Part shown: positions 11,071 to 21,299 of the stretch, piece by piece
How the letters are laid out: each line of letters begins with the position of its first letter
Numbering within the stretch: position 1 is the first letter of the stretch
NCBI RefSeq assembly: GCF_019059575.1
Contig: NW_024881617.1
Span: 62,001 to 126,000, forward strand
DNA: 64,000 nucleotides
Source of the DNA: Amphibalanus amphitrite
Taxonomy: Eukaryota > Arthropoda > Thecostraca > Balanomorpha > Balanidae
Reading direction: 5' to 3'
The notes under the pieces: generated by a model
Database searches by the model: none
What the model was told of the DNA's origin: nothing
Seen by the model: only the letters and a program-made list of their open reading frames with translations
Made by a program: the position numbers and the translations under genes

Positions 11071-11681
11071 TACAGGGTGAGCCATAAAGATTTACCCATC
11101 GAAAATTTAACTTTGTTTCAAGGCGCGCTGACATCGCTATGTCATCTTTTACATACATATAACAGCGTCATCTCCTAACTAATAAATGTAGTCTGTTTTC
11201 TGTATGCTTGTATTCTTCTTATGTTACGCGGCCGAGACGCGAGAGCACTATGGCACGCGGCCGCCGTACCGTCTTTTCACTTATTTTCCTCGATCACCCA
11301 TGCTATAACAATGCTGCGCCGTATGTCATTTGCGGTGTTTCAGGGACTCGGTAGAGTCGGGTTTTCAGGATATTTCAGTTTGCGAAGCCCGTGGGGCTGA
11401 AGTCGGGATAAATTGTGCCCAGCATTCTTTAGACCAAGGAGTGTTCAGCAGCCAACACCCAGTGGTGATTCCTGAATTTCAGGAGCGGCGAATGTGCGTT
11501 AAGACGACCTCGCATTTCAGGAGCGTAGCAGAGACAGTGGACGAGCATATACAAAATGAGCTACACTGTCAGGATTGGAGACAAATTTGCGACATATATG
11601 CAAAAGATGGCATACTTACGCCAACCCGTTTGGAAATAAGGTGAATTTATCGATGGGTAAATCTTTATGGCTCACCCTGTA
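11071..11681. mobile_element. TA-flanked MITE, about 610 bp
   Basis: Perfect inverted termini of more than 30 bp begin TACAGGGTGAGCCATAAAG at 11071 and end with its complement at 11681. The outermost TA is consistent with a TA target duplication, as in Tc1/mariner elements, whose termini often begin CAGGGTG. The interior open frame (11330-11644) of about 100 codons is not a recognisable transposase, so this is a non-autonomous, internally deleted copy. The near-perfect ends suggest recent activity. Confidence 0.85.
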
Positions 11682-14314
11682 GAAGACCAACGAAGGAAAA
11701 ATCTTGAGTTCCAGAACGCGATGAAACTGTGTTTTGATTCGTAGGCTTACGTTACTTTAGAAAGCTTCATTAGTTTCTTCGATCTTCTTCTCTATGTCAT
11801 GCCCTGACCGGCTGCACGCGCGGATATTGATCAGCGCCAAGTCACCGGCCACTCAGTGTGGTAATCGGCCCCATTCACCGAACATGATACAGCCCGGTCA
11901 CTGACAGATACGCTCCGTCAACCGGCCTAGCCACGGCTATAGGACGAATGGGACAGTAGGTATGTAATGTACATACCTCAGACTGGCGCAAATGGGTCCG
12001 ATTGATACAATGTAAAACTTAACTCATCATTATCCTTTATGTAGCTCAAACCGAGCTGAAATAAAAAATATCCATATGCTCGGACGGGCTCTGAATTCTG
12101 ATACAAGCTGATTGTGGGTTTTTATTTATAGTGAAAATAGATACTGCAAGTCTGCATGCCGCAGTGTTTCGGATGTCAATTGCCGAATTGTCGCCATCGT
12201 CTAGCGCGCCATGGTTATTGAATTTCACAACCATTCGTCGAGAAGTGTTCAGTCGTCACGTGTCCGATGGTTCTTATAAGTGCCGCGATGGAGTGTTCCG
12301 CCTTTCATGCCTCACTTGACTCTGCATTCAGCGCTAATTGAGCTCTAGCTTCACAGAATTCCGTGTAAATAATGCTGATAAATTATAGCATATTGTGCTA
12401 AATGAGCATCTGAAGAACATCCGATGAACAACTAGAAAATTGTGCATGAGTAGCATCATATTATATTATTGACAAAATCCTTATCAGCATCATGCAACGT
12501 AAGCAAGGAAGGCATGACAATCATCTAAAACATATGACGTGACTGCACATCGGCGGACTGAAGAAGCACTTCTCTTTCTTTCAGTTGCCAAAAAGATTCT
12601 CTCGGGAAGCGGAATCAGTCGTGAATGGAAAAGAAATAGTTGAAAAGGCCTGTCTATCCAGACATTATCTCCACCGCGCTGCTGAAATGCTCTCAGCGAA
12701 TTCGGACGTTCTTTTGTGCGTCGGATAAAATCAAATGAAGTTGTTCAAACTGATAATATGATAGCACATCAGTATCGAAGAGCTCAGCAACAGGTTCCCA
12801 CACAGACTGAAACGACATTAAACTGAATATGGTTTCCTTGTTTCTCTCGTTTCGCTCACTAATTTCTCACTTTGCTCACCAGTCACCATACATTCATCTC
12901 ACGGAGACCCCTCCGTGTGCATAGAGGTCACATTATCACCCCAATGCAGGAACGGTCGCGTGACCGATGACCACCCAACCACCCATCGAACCCATCCAGG
13001 TCCGATGCCAGCTCTGTTTTTGAGCGGCTAGTGTTCCGCACCGGTCGGCCTTTGGACGGCAGCACGTATACCGGTGAACGCCCAACAGCGTGCGGCCAAA
13101 GCGGTCCGAACCACGATTGTCCATTAGGGATGAAGGGGAGGGGCGCGCGTCCCGACACCAACAAGGTCACTGGTGGCACCCCTCCCCTCCCCTCCCTCCT
13201 CCGGGCTGAGACAGGTGGTGGGACGATGGGGCATTATAGCTCGCCTCAACGAAAGATCAGGCTTGACGGACTCTAAAAGATGAAAAAAATCACCATCAAT
13301 GACAAATTTTACATGGTATACGGCACGATTTATTGTATGCATTTGCATGCATCATGCTTGCAATATCTAAGTTATGTTCATGTTTTATGTTAAGATACAT
13401 AGTCAAGAGAATAATGTAATGATTCGGTGTTTGTATTTTGCTCTGATTTGTTTTGTTATTACTGAGAGTATTTTGCGAGGGTTCTTTCACTACATGACAC
13501 AAACATAGCTTTTGATGCCATTTTCCTCTAGCGCTTGCCTTGCGCTCCGTTAAAGTTAACTCATCGTGTTGGAGGTGCGTCAAGTTGCCAAACAGGCCAT
13601 ATCATTTCCAAAGAGCATCTTCCTTGAATACCAAACCGCAGCAGCCAGCAGTCAGCCAGCCATAAAATCGCCGTCTAAAGTTCTGTACGCTTCCCAAGAT
13701 GTGGGACGTCCCTTTGTTGTCAAAACTGACTGTCGCAGCTCAGCCAGCGCTAAAATGCCCAAATGAGCCCGAAATGTAAAAAAGCGAAGCAAGCGTGAAT
13801 CTGCGGGGTCTCGGTGAGGTTGTCTACTATAACAGTAGAGTACCCCTAAATTCTAGTGATACAATATTCTATGACTCAGTTCATTAGTTCCCAAATCAAA
13901 AAAGGAAATCAGCATTTGTCCTGCTCAGGTAGTTAATTGAACCTTTGTCCTGTGAATAGGCTTAGAAGATAGTTGAGCCCCAGCATGCAACGACCAATAA
14001 TCACTTCTAGTTCGAAGTGCGAACATTTGTGTGCGAGTACGATCAATAAGAACAAAACGTTTTGATCGTAATTAAAGCGAATCTGTAACATATCTGAAGA
14101 TGATTGATTTGCGAAGTGCTGAGGATTCTGTGAAATAACATGACGACTTTTCAGTCGCTGCCACCTAATAAATCAAAAGCTGGGTGCTTGTGGAGTTTCA
14201 TAATTCGTGAAAGTAGTTCAGCACCATGACATTGAATCAACTCATAGCAAATGAAATCATTACCTAAGGAATGCAGCTTTGAGCGACTTTGCCGCTTTGC
14301 TCGTCGTTGAATTC
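11682..14314. other. No supported gene
   Basis: Intergenic sequence. A modestly GC-rich patch at about 12900-13240 has short overlapping frames on both strands but no recognisable protein and no clear splice pair. Confidence 0.45.
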
Positions 14315-14318
14315 TTAA

Positions 14319-15516
14319 CCCGCGCCCCACTGGGGGGGGGGGGGCTATTTATAGCCCCCCTCCCGTTTTTCTGCAATAACTTCCAAACCGCTTGACGGAT
14401 CGACGCCAAACTTTCAGTATCTTTGGCTGCATCAATTTGACACCTTGTGTCAAAATTTAAACTTCGTAGCTACCATAGGTCGGCCGGAAATGACGTCAGA
14501 GTGACGTCATGTTCGTCCGATTTCGACGCAAAACATTGAACCACGGCAATCGCTCCCAAGAGCTCAGTTTTTAAGCTAGATCCAATTTCTTTGCATGAAA
14601 GGACTCAGAATTGACCGCGCTATCAAACTGCTATCTCGGAATTTTCAAAATTCTCGGATTTTCAAAATTTTGAAAATTTCGAAAATTTTATATAATAATA
14701 TTCGAAATTTATATTTTTATATTTTTTCAAAAAGTTTTTGACTTTTCGAGAAAACCGGAATATATGTGACAGAACGCATGATTATGACTAACTCTAGCAC
14801 GTTTTAGCTAAATATCTTCAAAAATGGCCAAGTTATACGCATTATTGCAAAAAATTCACAATTATTAATTTTTCAAATCATTTTTTCAGTACGTATTTGA
14901 CATCGTACACCAATATAAATGGCACCATCGTGTTCCTGAGCTCAAACTGCATCCAATACACACCTTTTTTTTGTTGAAAAATTCTAACTTCAAAATTTGA
15001 CCTTTTTTTGGCCTGAAAGTGACCTGACCTAAGCTAAATTCGACTCAAAATGACCTCGAATGACACAGACGACATCAAATTCGAAATATATGGCCTAAAT
15101 GGACCATACAACATGTGTCACGTGACCGACGCATGATATAATATTTCCGTGACCTGTGATGACCTGACCCTGACCTGAAAATCAAAGTACAAGTTTGGTA
15201 CCCTCAAGGTATCTAGAGCATCTGTTCACGAGTGTGGAAACAAAAAATGAGCCTGATCTGACTTGTAAGACGGCGGCCAGAGCCCAAAATGTGAACAAGC
15301 CAAAATGCCAATAATTTTTACTTTGACCTGACCTGTGACGTCATCAGTGACCTCGAGGTCAATGAAATTAGGTTTCGTTCGACAGTTTTTCCGGGGCTAT
15401 CAGACGCCGTTTGAATTTTGACGATCGGCCTAGTAGTTTCGGAGTTAGGAGGGGGGGGGGCTAGCCCCCCCCCCCCCAGTAGGGCGTGTTATACACAGAC
15501 CCCAGTGGGGCGCGGG
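14319..15516 (+). mobile_element. TTAA-flanked piggyBac-type element C
   Basis: It is bounded by TTAA at 14315-14318 and 15517-15520. Its termini are CCCGCGCCCCACTGGGG and the inverse, with a second copy of the terminal motif just inside the right end. End hairpins carry the core CTATTTATAG at the left and CTAG at the right. Two perfect TGACGTCA sites start 11 bp apart (14491 and 14502). It is nearly identical to the inverted copy at 27671-28853. There is no transposase. Confidence 0.88.
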
Positions 15517-15520
15517 TTAA

Positions 15521-16564
15521 AACGCGATACTTTTTGCCAATGTGGCTTACCCATGTGGCAAATGGCCTTGGCCTATATTTTTCAGCCAGCTACCCACCGC
15601 GGTGTTTAATGAAATTAAATGAATCTTTCAGAAAGATAAATGCGACTATACATCATCTTGATTTATTGCGCTAATAAAACTTCCTGATGCTAATATACTG
15701 CGTGGGTTGTTAAGCCCTTTACATGACTGTAATACATAATAAGTTAAATCTCTCTCCGAAAATCTTAAATCGCTGATGCCTTTATCTACAATTATGACAT
15801 CTTTCCTGTACATTAATAACGGTCGAAGCCGATTATCGACATTTGTTTTAGAAGTTAAATGCCGTTGAGGAACTACAGATTTCCAGATATTGCTTCACTG
15901 GGAATCCTAATCTGTTTCATCTTTTCACAAGTGATACATTTAGGCATTACACCAACTGTACCTACATAATTGAATCACCACTGATGGGCGCACCTCTGTT
16001 TACCGGCTTAGTGGATTAATGCGTTCGCACGATCCCAGCAAGGAACGTTTCTATATAAAGCGTTAAAAATGTGTCTGATTTGATTCCAATGCCGAATCCA
16101 ATGTAACATATCACAGACCAGAAAAGTGCCTAGAAAATATCCAGACCAAATTGTTTTCGTTCGTATCGCTCGCGAGGAGTAGTCACTACCAGCTAGCAAA
16201 CTGCGGTCCATTTGCGTTGCAGTCACCGAACGCTCGCAGTTCGCACACATGCTGTCCCGCAGGACTCGGGAGTATTGCGGCACAGTCTACCAATGCAGGG
16301 CACCACCCGTGCCTAGCGCTACACAATGCGCAATGCATGTGTTATGGAAAAAGGAACTGTCGCATGCAGCCAAATGAGTTTGATGATATGTCTATATGTC
16401 ACCGCCATCCTACAAACGACGCCCACTAACTGGTGGTCCAACAAACGGCACCAGCCCATGGCGTGCTGCTGTTTCATCTCTGTCCCTCCCCTCGCCTGTC
16501 ACTCATCGTGTCCATCTTCTCTCTTTCCGCGTCAGTCTCAGCTCCCCTCCCATTTAGCCTCCAT
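15521..16564. other. Upstream region of the four-pass gene, no gene seen
   Basis: No supported exon. It ends in a SINE tail fragment and a C-rich tract just upstream of the gene at 16801. Confidence 0.4.
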
Positions 16565-16636
16565 CGCTTGGCGGTTGCTCTGTCCTTGCGAATCATTCCT
16601 ATCAAAAAGTTCGGACAAATTTATTTTTTAAAAAAT
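16565..16636 (+). mobile_element. 5'-truncated SINE tail
   Basis: This stretch matches the 3' end of the SINE at 62119-62470. Shared blocks include GCTCTGTCCTTG, GAATC, TCAAAA and GTTCGGAC, followed by an A/T-rich end. The tRNA-like head is absent, as expected for a truncated insertion. It lies about 165 bp upstream of the coding start at 16801, so it could contribute to the promoter or 5' UTR of that gene. Confidence 0.7.
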
Positions 16637-16800
16637 CCCCTTTCCCTGACCTCCCCCGTGCCCATCTCATCCTGCCCCTCCCTCCCCTCCCCTCCCACTC
16701 CATCTTAGTCTAACCTCCCTCTCCCCTCCCCTCCCCTCTCTCCCGGCAGAGGACAGCCGTGTGTCGGAGCGACGAGCGGCGCCGATGACCTCCGTCGGAG

Positions 16801-18993
16801 ATGGTGTCCACCGGGCCCGTGTCGACGGCGTGCCCGTCGACCGCTGACACCGACACCATCGAGCTGGTGGAAACTGTGCAGCTGGCCACCGGCACCGGGC
16901 TCAAGACGGCCCAGCCGGCTCACTGCCGGCCACTCTCCCGCGTGCTCCGGATACGGGTATTCCAGGTACGTGCTCCGGATACGGGTATTCCAGGTGCGCG
17001 CTCCGGATATGGGTGCTCCGGATGGGTGCTCCGGAGGGTGTTCCGGGTGGGTGCTCCGGATAAGGAAGGTCCGGATATGATGAGACGGGTGGGTGCTCCG
17101 GATAATGGTATTGCGGGTGGGTGCTCCGGATGGGTGCTCTGGATAAGGGAGTCCGGATATGATGAGACGGGTGGGTGCTCCGGATAAGGGTGTTACAGAT
17201 GGGTGCTCCGGAAACGGGTATATCATATATTGATCTTGGATCACATTTTCCTGATCAACCAAACCCAGCCTGCACCATCTGGCGTTAGGCGACTGGGGTC
17301 TTCTCCAAACAACTTTGTTACCTACCCGACTTGTTTTGTTTCTCGTCCTAGTGGTTATTCTTAACTTGTTGAAAATTGTTTATTATTTGTTTCCCTCCCA
17401 TATGGTTTATGCAAATGACAAACATAGCGAGGACAAAACACAAACCTCAGTCCCCTTTCTATTACCCCCAGATATTCTGTGGAATCGGCTGCATGATAAT
17501 GGCAGCAGTGGCCTTCATCGAAGAAAAACGCTTCAACCTAGCCATAGGGCTGGTGTCCGGCGCCTTGACCGTTTTCGCTGCAAGTAAGGCACATTTTCGG
17601 TCGCAGGCCGCAACCCAGCAGGATACAGTCGAGGATGTTATTGTTGAGGGTAGCGTTTGACAGCGGCCAAATGTCACTTACATTTGCAGTAAACCTGTCG
17701 AACGGACCAATTCGCTTATTTGACTGTGTCACCAATGTTGATAAAAGCGGAGGGAGGTGCTGTGCATGTTTACAATGAAATGTTTGCGAGGCGAGAATAT
17801 GATGAGATATTTGACTAATCGCTGCTCTTCCTTCCAGGTGCTAGTATACAAAATAGTAGCTGCTTTGACACTGTGTGTAATTCCTGGAACATGAACTTCA
17901 AGCGAACTTCACGATCTCAAATCCCAAATGTCTTCAGCAAAGCACACCGGGTAAGAATTAATAATGACGTGCGTAAGTTTAGTAAACTTAATTTAAACTT
18001 ACTTTGTACGACAAACTTCAGTTAAGAGTGTTAGATGCATTATCGCTTTATCAAGCGTTTTATGTTATAATCATATTTTCAAGCTACTCCAGCTTCCTTT
18101 GTCAAGTGTACCTAATCGGTTAGCGTTTCTGAGCATCCAGAGTTATTAAGGATTAAGGGACGCAATTGTTTTCCTCATAGACACGATAGCTTTGCTAGAG
18201 GTCTGCATCCATCCAACTAACAATGCAATGCCATTAGGCGATGACATCATGTGAAACAAGTGTCGTATACGACGTCGTATGCGACGGTTTACGCCACGAC
18301 TACATCGCAGTCATTCCACGCTGATCTTTTAGCTCTTCTGTTGCATGCTGCAGTAAACCTGGGGCCGAACTAGGGTCAAATTGTGAATAGCCATTTAGAT
18401 TGCTGAATTCCAAACCCTGATCTTATCCCCCGAATCCTGACCTGACAGTCCCGAGTATTTAACCCCGACATTCATTCGTGTCACTGTCACTTTCCTTCGA
18501 CCGATGACATCAGACCACTGACATTAAATGCCTGACCTGTGAACTTTGATGGCTGACCTCCGACGCTTGACCGCTGACTCTGACCACTAACCTCTCACAA
18601 CTGACCTACTCATGACATGTGACCTTTGACCCCAAACCACCTTCCACGGACCTTTGACCCGTGATTGCTGATCCCGACCCCTCATCTCTGGCCTCAAACC
18701 CCTCACCTCTGACATCTGACCCATGGCCTCTAACATCTGACGTCTCACCTCTGACCTCTGACCTCTCTGACCTCCGGCAGCCGGCGCTGGGCGTGGCCAT
18801 CAGCTGGCTGGTGGCCGGCGTGGGCAACACGGCCCTGATGGTGGTGACGGGACTGACTCTGCGCCGTGGCCACCTCAGTGACACGCTGCTCATACTGTGC
18901 GTCATAGAGATCGTGCTCGTGGCCGGTTTGTCGCTCAGTGCCGCGCTCGTCGTGTGGATTGACTACCGCGTTCTGCGCGAACACGCAGTGTAG
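16801..18993 (+). CDS. Four-pass membrane protein, four exons
   Basis: Exons are 16801-16965, 17472-17583, 17838-17950 and 18781-18993. Each has a proper acceptor and donor (GTACGT, GTAAGG, GTAAGA), and the phases agree (0, 1, 0). Together they give 603 bases, 200 residues and a TAG stop. The start ATG has good context (GGAGATGG); the ATG at 16785 is out of frame and soon stops. Predicted membrane segments are near residues 56-71, 76-93, 132-155 and 165-190. The 38-residue loop between segments 2 and 3 has Cys99, Cys104 and many basic residues, which favours a cytoplasmic side. The topology recalls MS4A- or MARVEL-like tetraspans, but no family signature is certain and the ligand or role is unknown. 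A minisatellite overlaps the first donor and another abuts the last acceptor. Confidence 0.78.
16945..17220 (+). repeat. Minisatellite spanning a splice donor
   Basis: A roughly 20-27 base unit (GGGTGGGTGCTCCGGATAAG and variants such as GTGCTCCGGATACGGGTATT) repeats from the end of exon 1 into intron 1 of the four-pass gene. The first two units each carry the sequence CCAGGT, so the exon 1 donor (at 16966) is duplicated 27 bp downstream in weaker form. Confidence 0.8.
18520..18780 (+). repeat. Degenerate TGACCTC repeat ending at a splice acceptor
   Basis: Variants of CTGACCTCTGACC repeat through the end of intron 3 of the four-pass gene and run straight into its acceptor at 18779-18780. The repeat supplies the pyrimidine-rich tract and also forms many AGGTCA-type half-sites on the minus strand. 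Confidence 0.7.
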
Positions 18994-19002
18994 TGTTGGC
19001 GA

Positions 19003-19004
<2 letters not shown>

Positions 19005-19033
<29 letters not shown>

Positions 19034-19034
19034 C
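19005..19034 (+). repeat. (CGG)n microsatellite
   Basis: About ten CGG units lie twelve bases after the stop codon of the four-pass gene, in its probable 3' UTR. Confidence 0.9.
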
Positions 19035-19541
19035 GGATATGACTCCAGTGAGGTGTTTCATACTGTATCACATCGCAACGCTCATGGTGGGAGTGTAAAG
19101 AAGAGCGGCCGGCGGGTGGGGGGTGAGCGCGCTCAGGATTTGAGCCCCTCCGTCTGCAGTACGCGCTGCTCGCCCCGACCCGTCGGCCCAGGGACGTTCA
19201 TCGAGTCATCTTCACCGCTGTGTGTGTGTGAGAAAGAGTGAGTGAGAGTGAGATGGAGACAAAGAGTGATAGTCTGGCTGATTGTGCAGCTCTCAGCGTG
19301 GTTGGAAGAGCTTATTTTGCAACTGCTGTCGAGGCAATCAAAATGTAGTGTGGGTGCTTACTCTGTGCCGCGCCCAGTGTTCCATAAGCGGCTTTCCGTA
19401 TAAGCGGTGATCGCCGGCCTTCCGGCGGCGGTATTGTGGTTTATATTAAACATTCTGGCAACTGGTTTGCTAACTTGTCATTATTGCACTTCAGCGTTGT
19501 ACTTGTGAAAAGTTAAGAGCTGCTTCGTAAGCGTAACATTG

Positions 19542-19547
19542 AATAAA
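19542..19547 (+). terminator. Candidate polyadenylation signal AATAAA
   Basis: Canonical hexamer about 550 bases after the four-pass stop codon. A second lies at 19686. Confidence 0.35.
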
Positions 19548-19849
19548 TTGTGCTTCTTTGTTGTCAAAGAGGATAGATGGCAGTGTTTTAACGTCAAGTT
19601 TGGACTGTTTGGGAGGAGATGGAACATTCATTCTAATGTTTTAGTGACATGGTTTGTCATCATTTTCTTGCGTTATGCTGTCGGTAATAAATTGTTTAAC
19701 TTACTGAGCTTGAGCAGTTTTGTTTGTGAGAAATATTGGTACGACCCACAAGGAAAACCAGCGCTGCCTAGCTTCTAAGAATTCCTCATTCCGCAACCTT
19801 ATACCAATTAGTTCACTGTAGTTACAGAGCAGAGGCTACCGAACTCAAA

Positions 19850-20110
19850 GCGGCGCCCGACCACGGCCACCCCTGCCAATCCGCCTAGCGGGCTGTGCCT
19901 TCGCGCCGCCAAACTGCCTCCATAAATTCCGCAGCTATCGTCTATCCGCCGCTGTTCTGCGGTCTCGTCGACGGTTGCTAACGATTGTCGCCGCCGCGCT
20001 GTGAGCCAATGACGTCGTTTCGTTCAGTGCCGCCGCGGTCTCCGCTGCCGTCTCTGGCCGTCGTGGAATGACGTCTATACTACACAGTTAGCCCCCCGGC
20101 GATGAGTGAT
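19850..20110. promoter_or_regulatory. CpG-rich promoter-like island
   Basis: GC-rich sequence with a CCAAT box (20006-20010) overlapping a CRE-like TGACGTCG, and a second TGACGTCT at 20069. This composition is typical of a CpG-island promoter. No first exon with confirmed downstream partners could be identified on either strand. It lies between the 3' end of the four-pass gene and the astacin gene and could serve the latter through an untranslated exon. Confidence 0.35.
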
Positions 20111-21299
20111 TTGAAATTCCCCAGATCATTCTAGAGCCGGAATGCTGTTCCTTGGTCTTTGTGAGTGACTTTGGTTCGGACTCAAAGACGCCATTGCTGG
20201 ATAACGAAAACAAATTCAGGACTGACATTTTCACTGTTTGTCGAAGCTCGCTCAATAAAATTTGTTTACTTGTTCATTTATCATCATCACGCCCAAGACT
20301 TTTGAAAAGGAATGGGGCTCGAACTGAGTTCAGTTCAAAAGATCGCTGAGCGCATTCCGAATAACAGGGATGGGGAATAAGCGCTGCTATTAGGAAGGTG
20401 CTTTGTAAAATTTATTCCAATGGGAACAGATGTGAGCTGGAATATCTTATCAAACCAATTTGAGATGCAAAATATACCTACTTTGTGGGATGCTTTTGTT
20501 AATGAGCATGTAACAGAAAATTCGTAAGGAAAGGTTAAAATCGTCACGGTAACCCGGTGCAGCAAGTCGCGATAGGTATACAGCGGGCGCGATACGGCTC
20601 AAGAAGTCGATGCAAGGCACATACATAACGGGGTAGGTACTGCAACGCTGGGTATCGCTAGGAGCAAGCTAAGCTTCAACCACTCAGCGTAGGATGCATT
20701 TTTGTTCCATATTCCTTTAAATTACATTTTTTAACTCCGGACATACACAAATGATCACCAAAATCGATGGAACAACAAAAAAAGCAGCAATATTGAACAA
20801 TGAGACTCAATCTTTCAGCACTCAAGTTTCGACCATATATTATAAAATAGCCGATTTCCATGCATCACTCAGCTTAACGATCAACTTTTTCAATTGAATC
20901 CATATCCAAGATTCAAGAATCGTCTAATTCAAATAACTTGTGCATACTGATACTTTTCCAGCACCACCTTTCCTTTATCATTCAGTAAGACCAAACACTT
21001 TGAAAATGGATTTTCGACATTTTGAGTTAATTTTATACCTATACGAAGTATTGACGAAGAAATGGGTAAGAAATGCTACATCGCTCATCCAGGCGATGGT
21101 AACTTGAAGGCGTTACTATGCTTGTAACGCACGTGACTTCCATGTCAAGCACTAGCAAATCAATCCATGCACTTTTTACCGCATCATGTTTGCGTAAACA
21201 TGAGTTTATTTAGTCCAGTTTAAGTTTATTTTGCTTTTAGTAATCTTCCATAAATTATTTAGTGATTCTCTCAAGTAATGTGATTAAAAATTGCCTCTG
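20111..21299. other. Region upstream of the astacin gene
   Basis: AT-rich, no supported exon. The last 100 bases before the coding start contain no obvious TATA element that I would commit to. Confidence 0.4.

Larger units (their letters stand above)
18994..19700 (+). other. Probable 3' UTR of the four-pass gene
   Basis: After the stop codon comes a (CGG)n run at about 19005-19034, then non-coding sequence. AATAAA signals lie at 19542-19547 and 19686-19691, either of which could end the transcript. The assignment rests on position only. Confidence 0.45.

Noticed and set aside
11330..11644. 104-codon frame within the TA-flanked MITE
   Set aside because: Not recognisable as a mariner transposase, and its C-terminus runs towards the terminal repeat. 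It is probably filler sequence.
21291..21299. Start of the astacin frame at TTG (21291)
   Set aside because: TTG is not a normal animal start codon; the first ATG at 21300 begins directly with a signal peptide.
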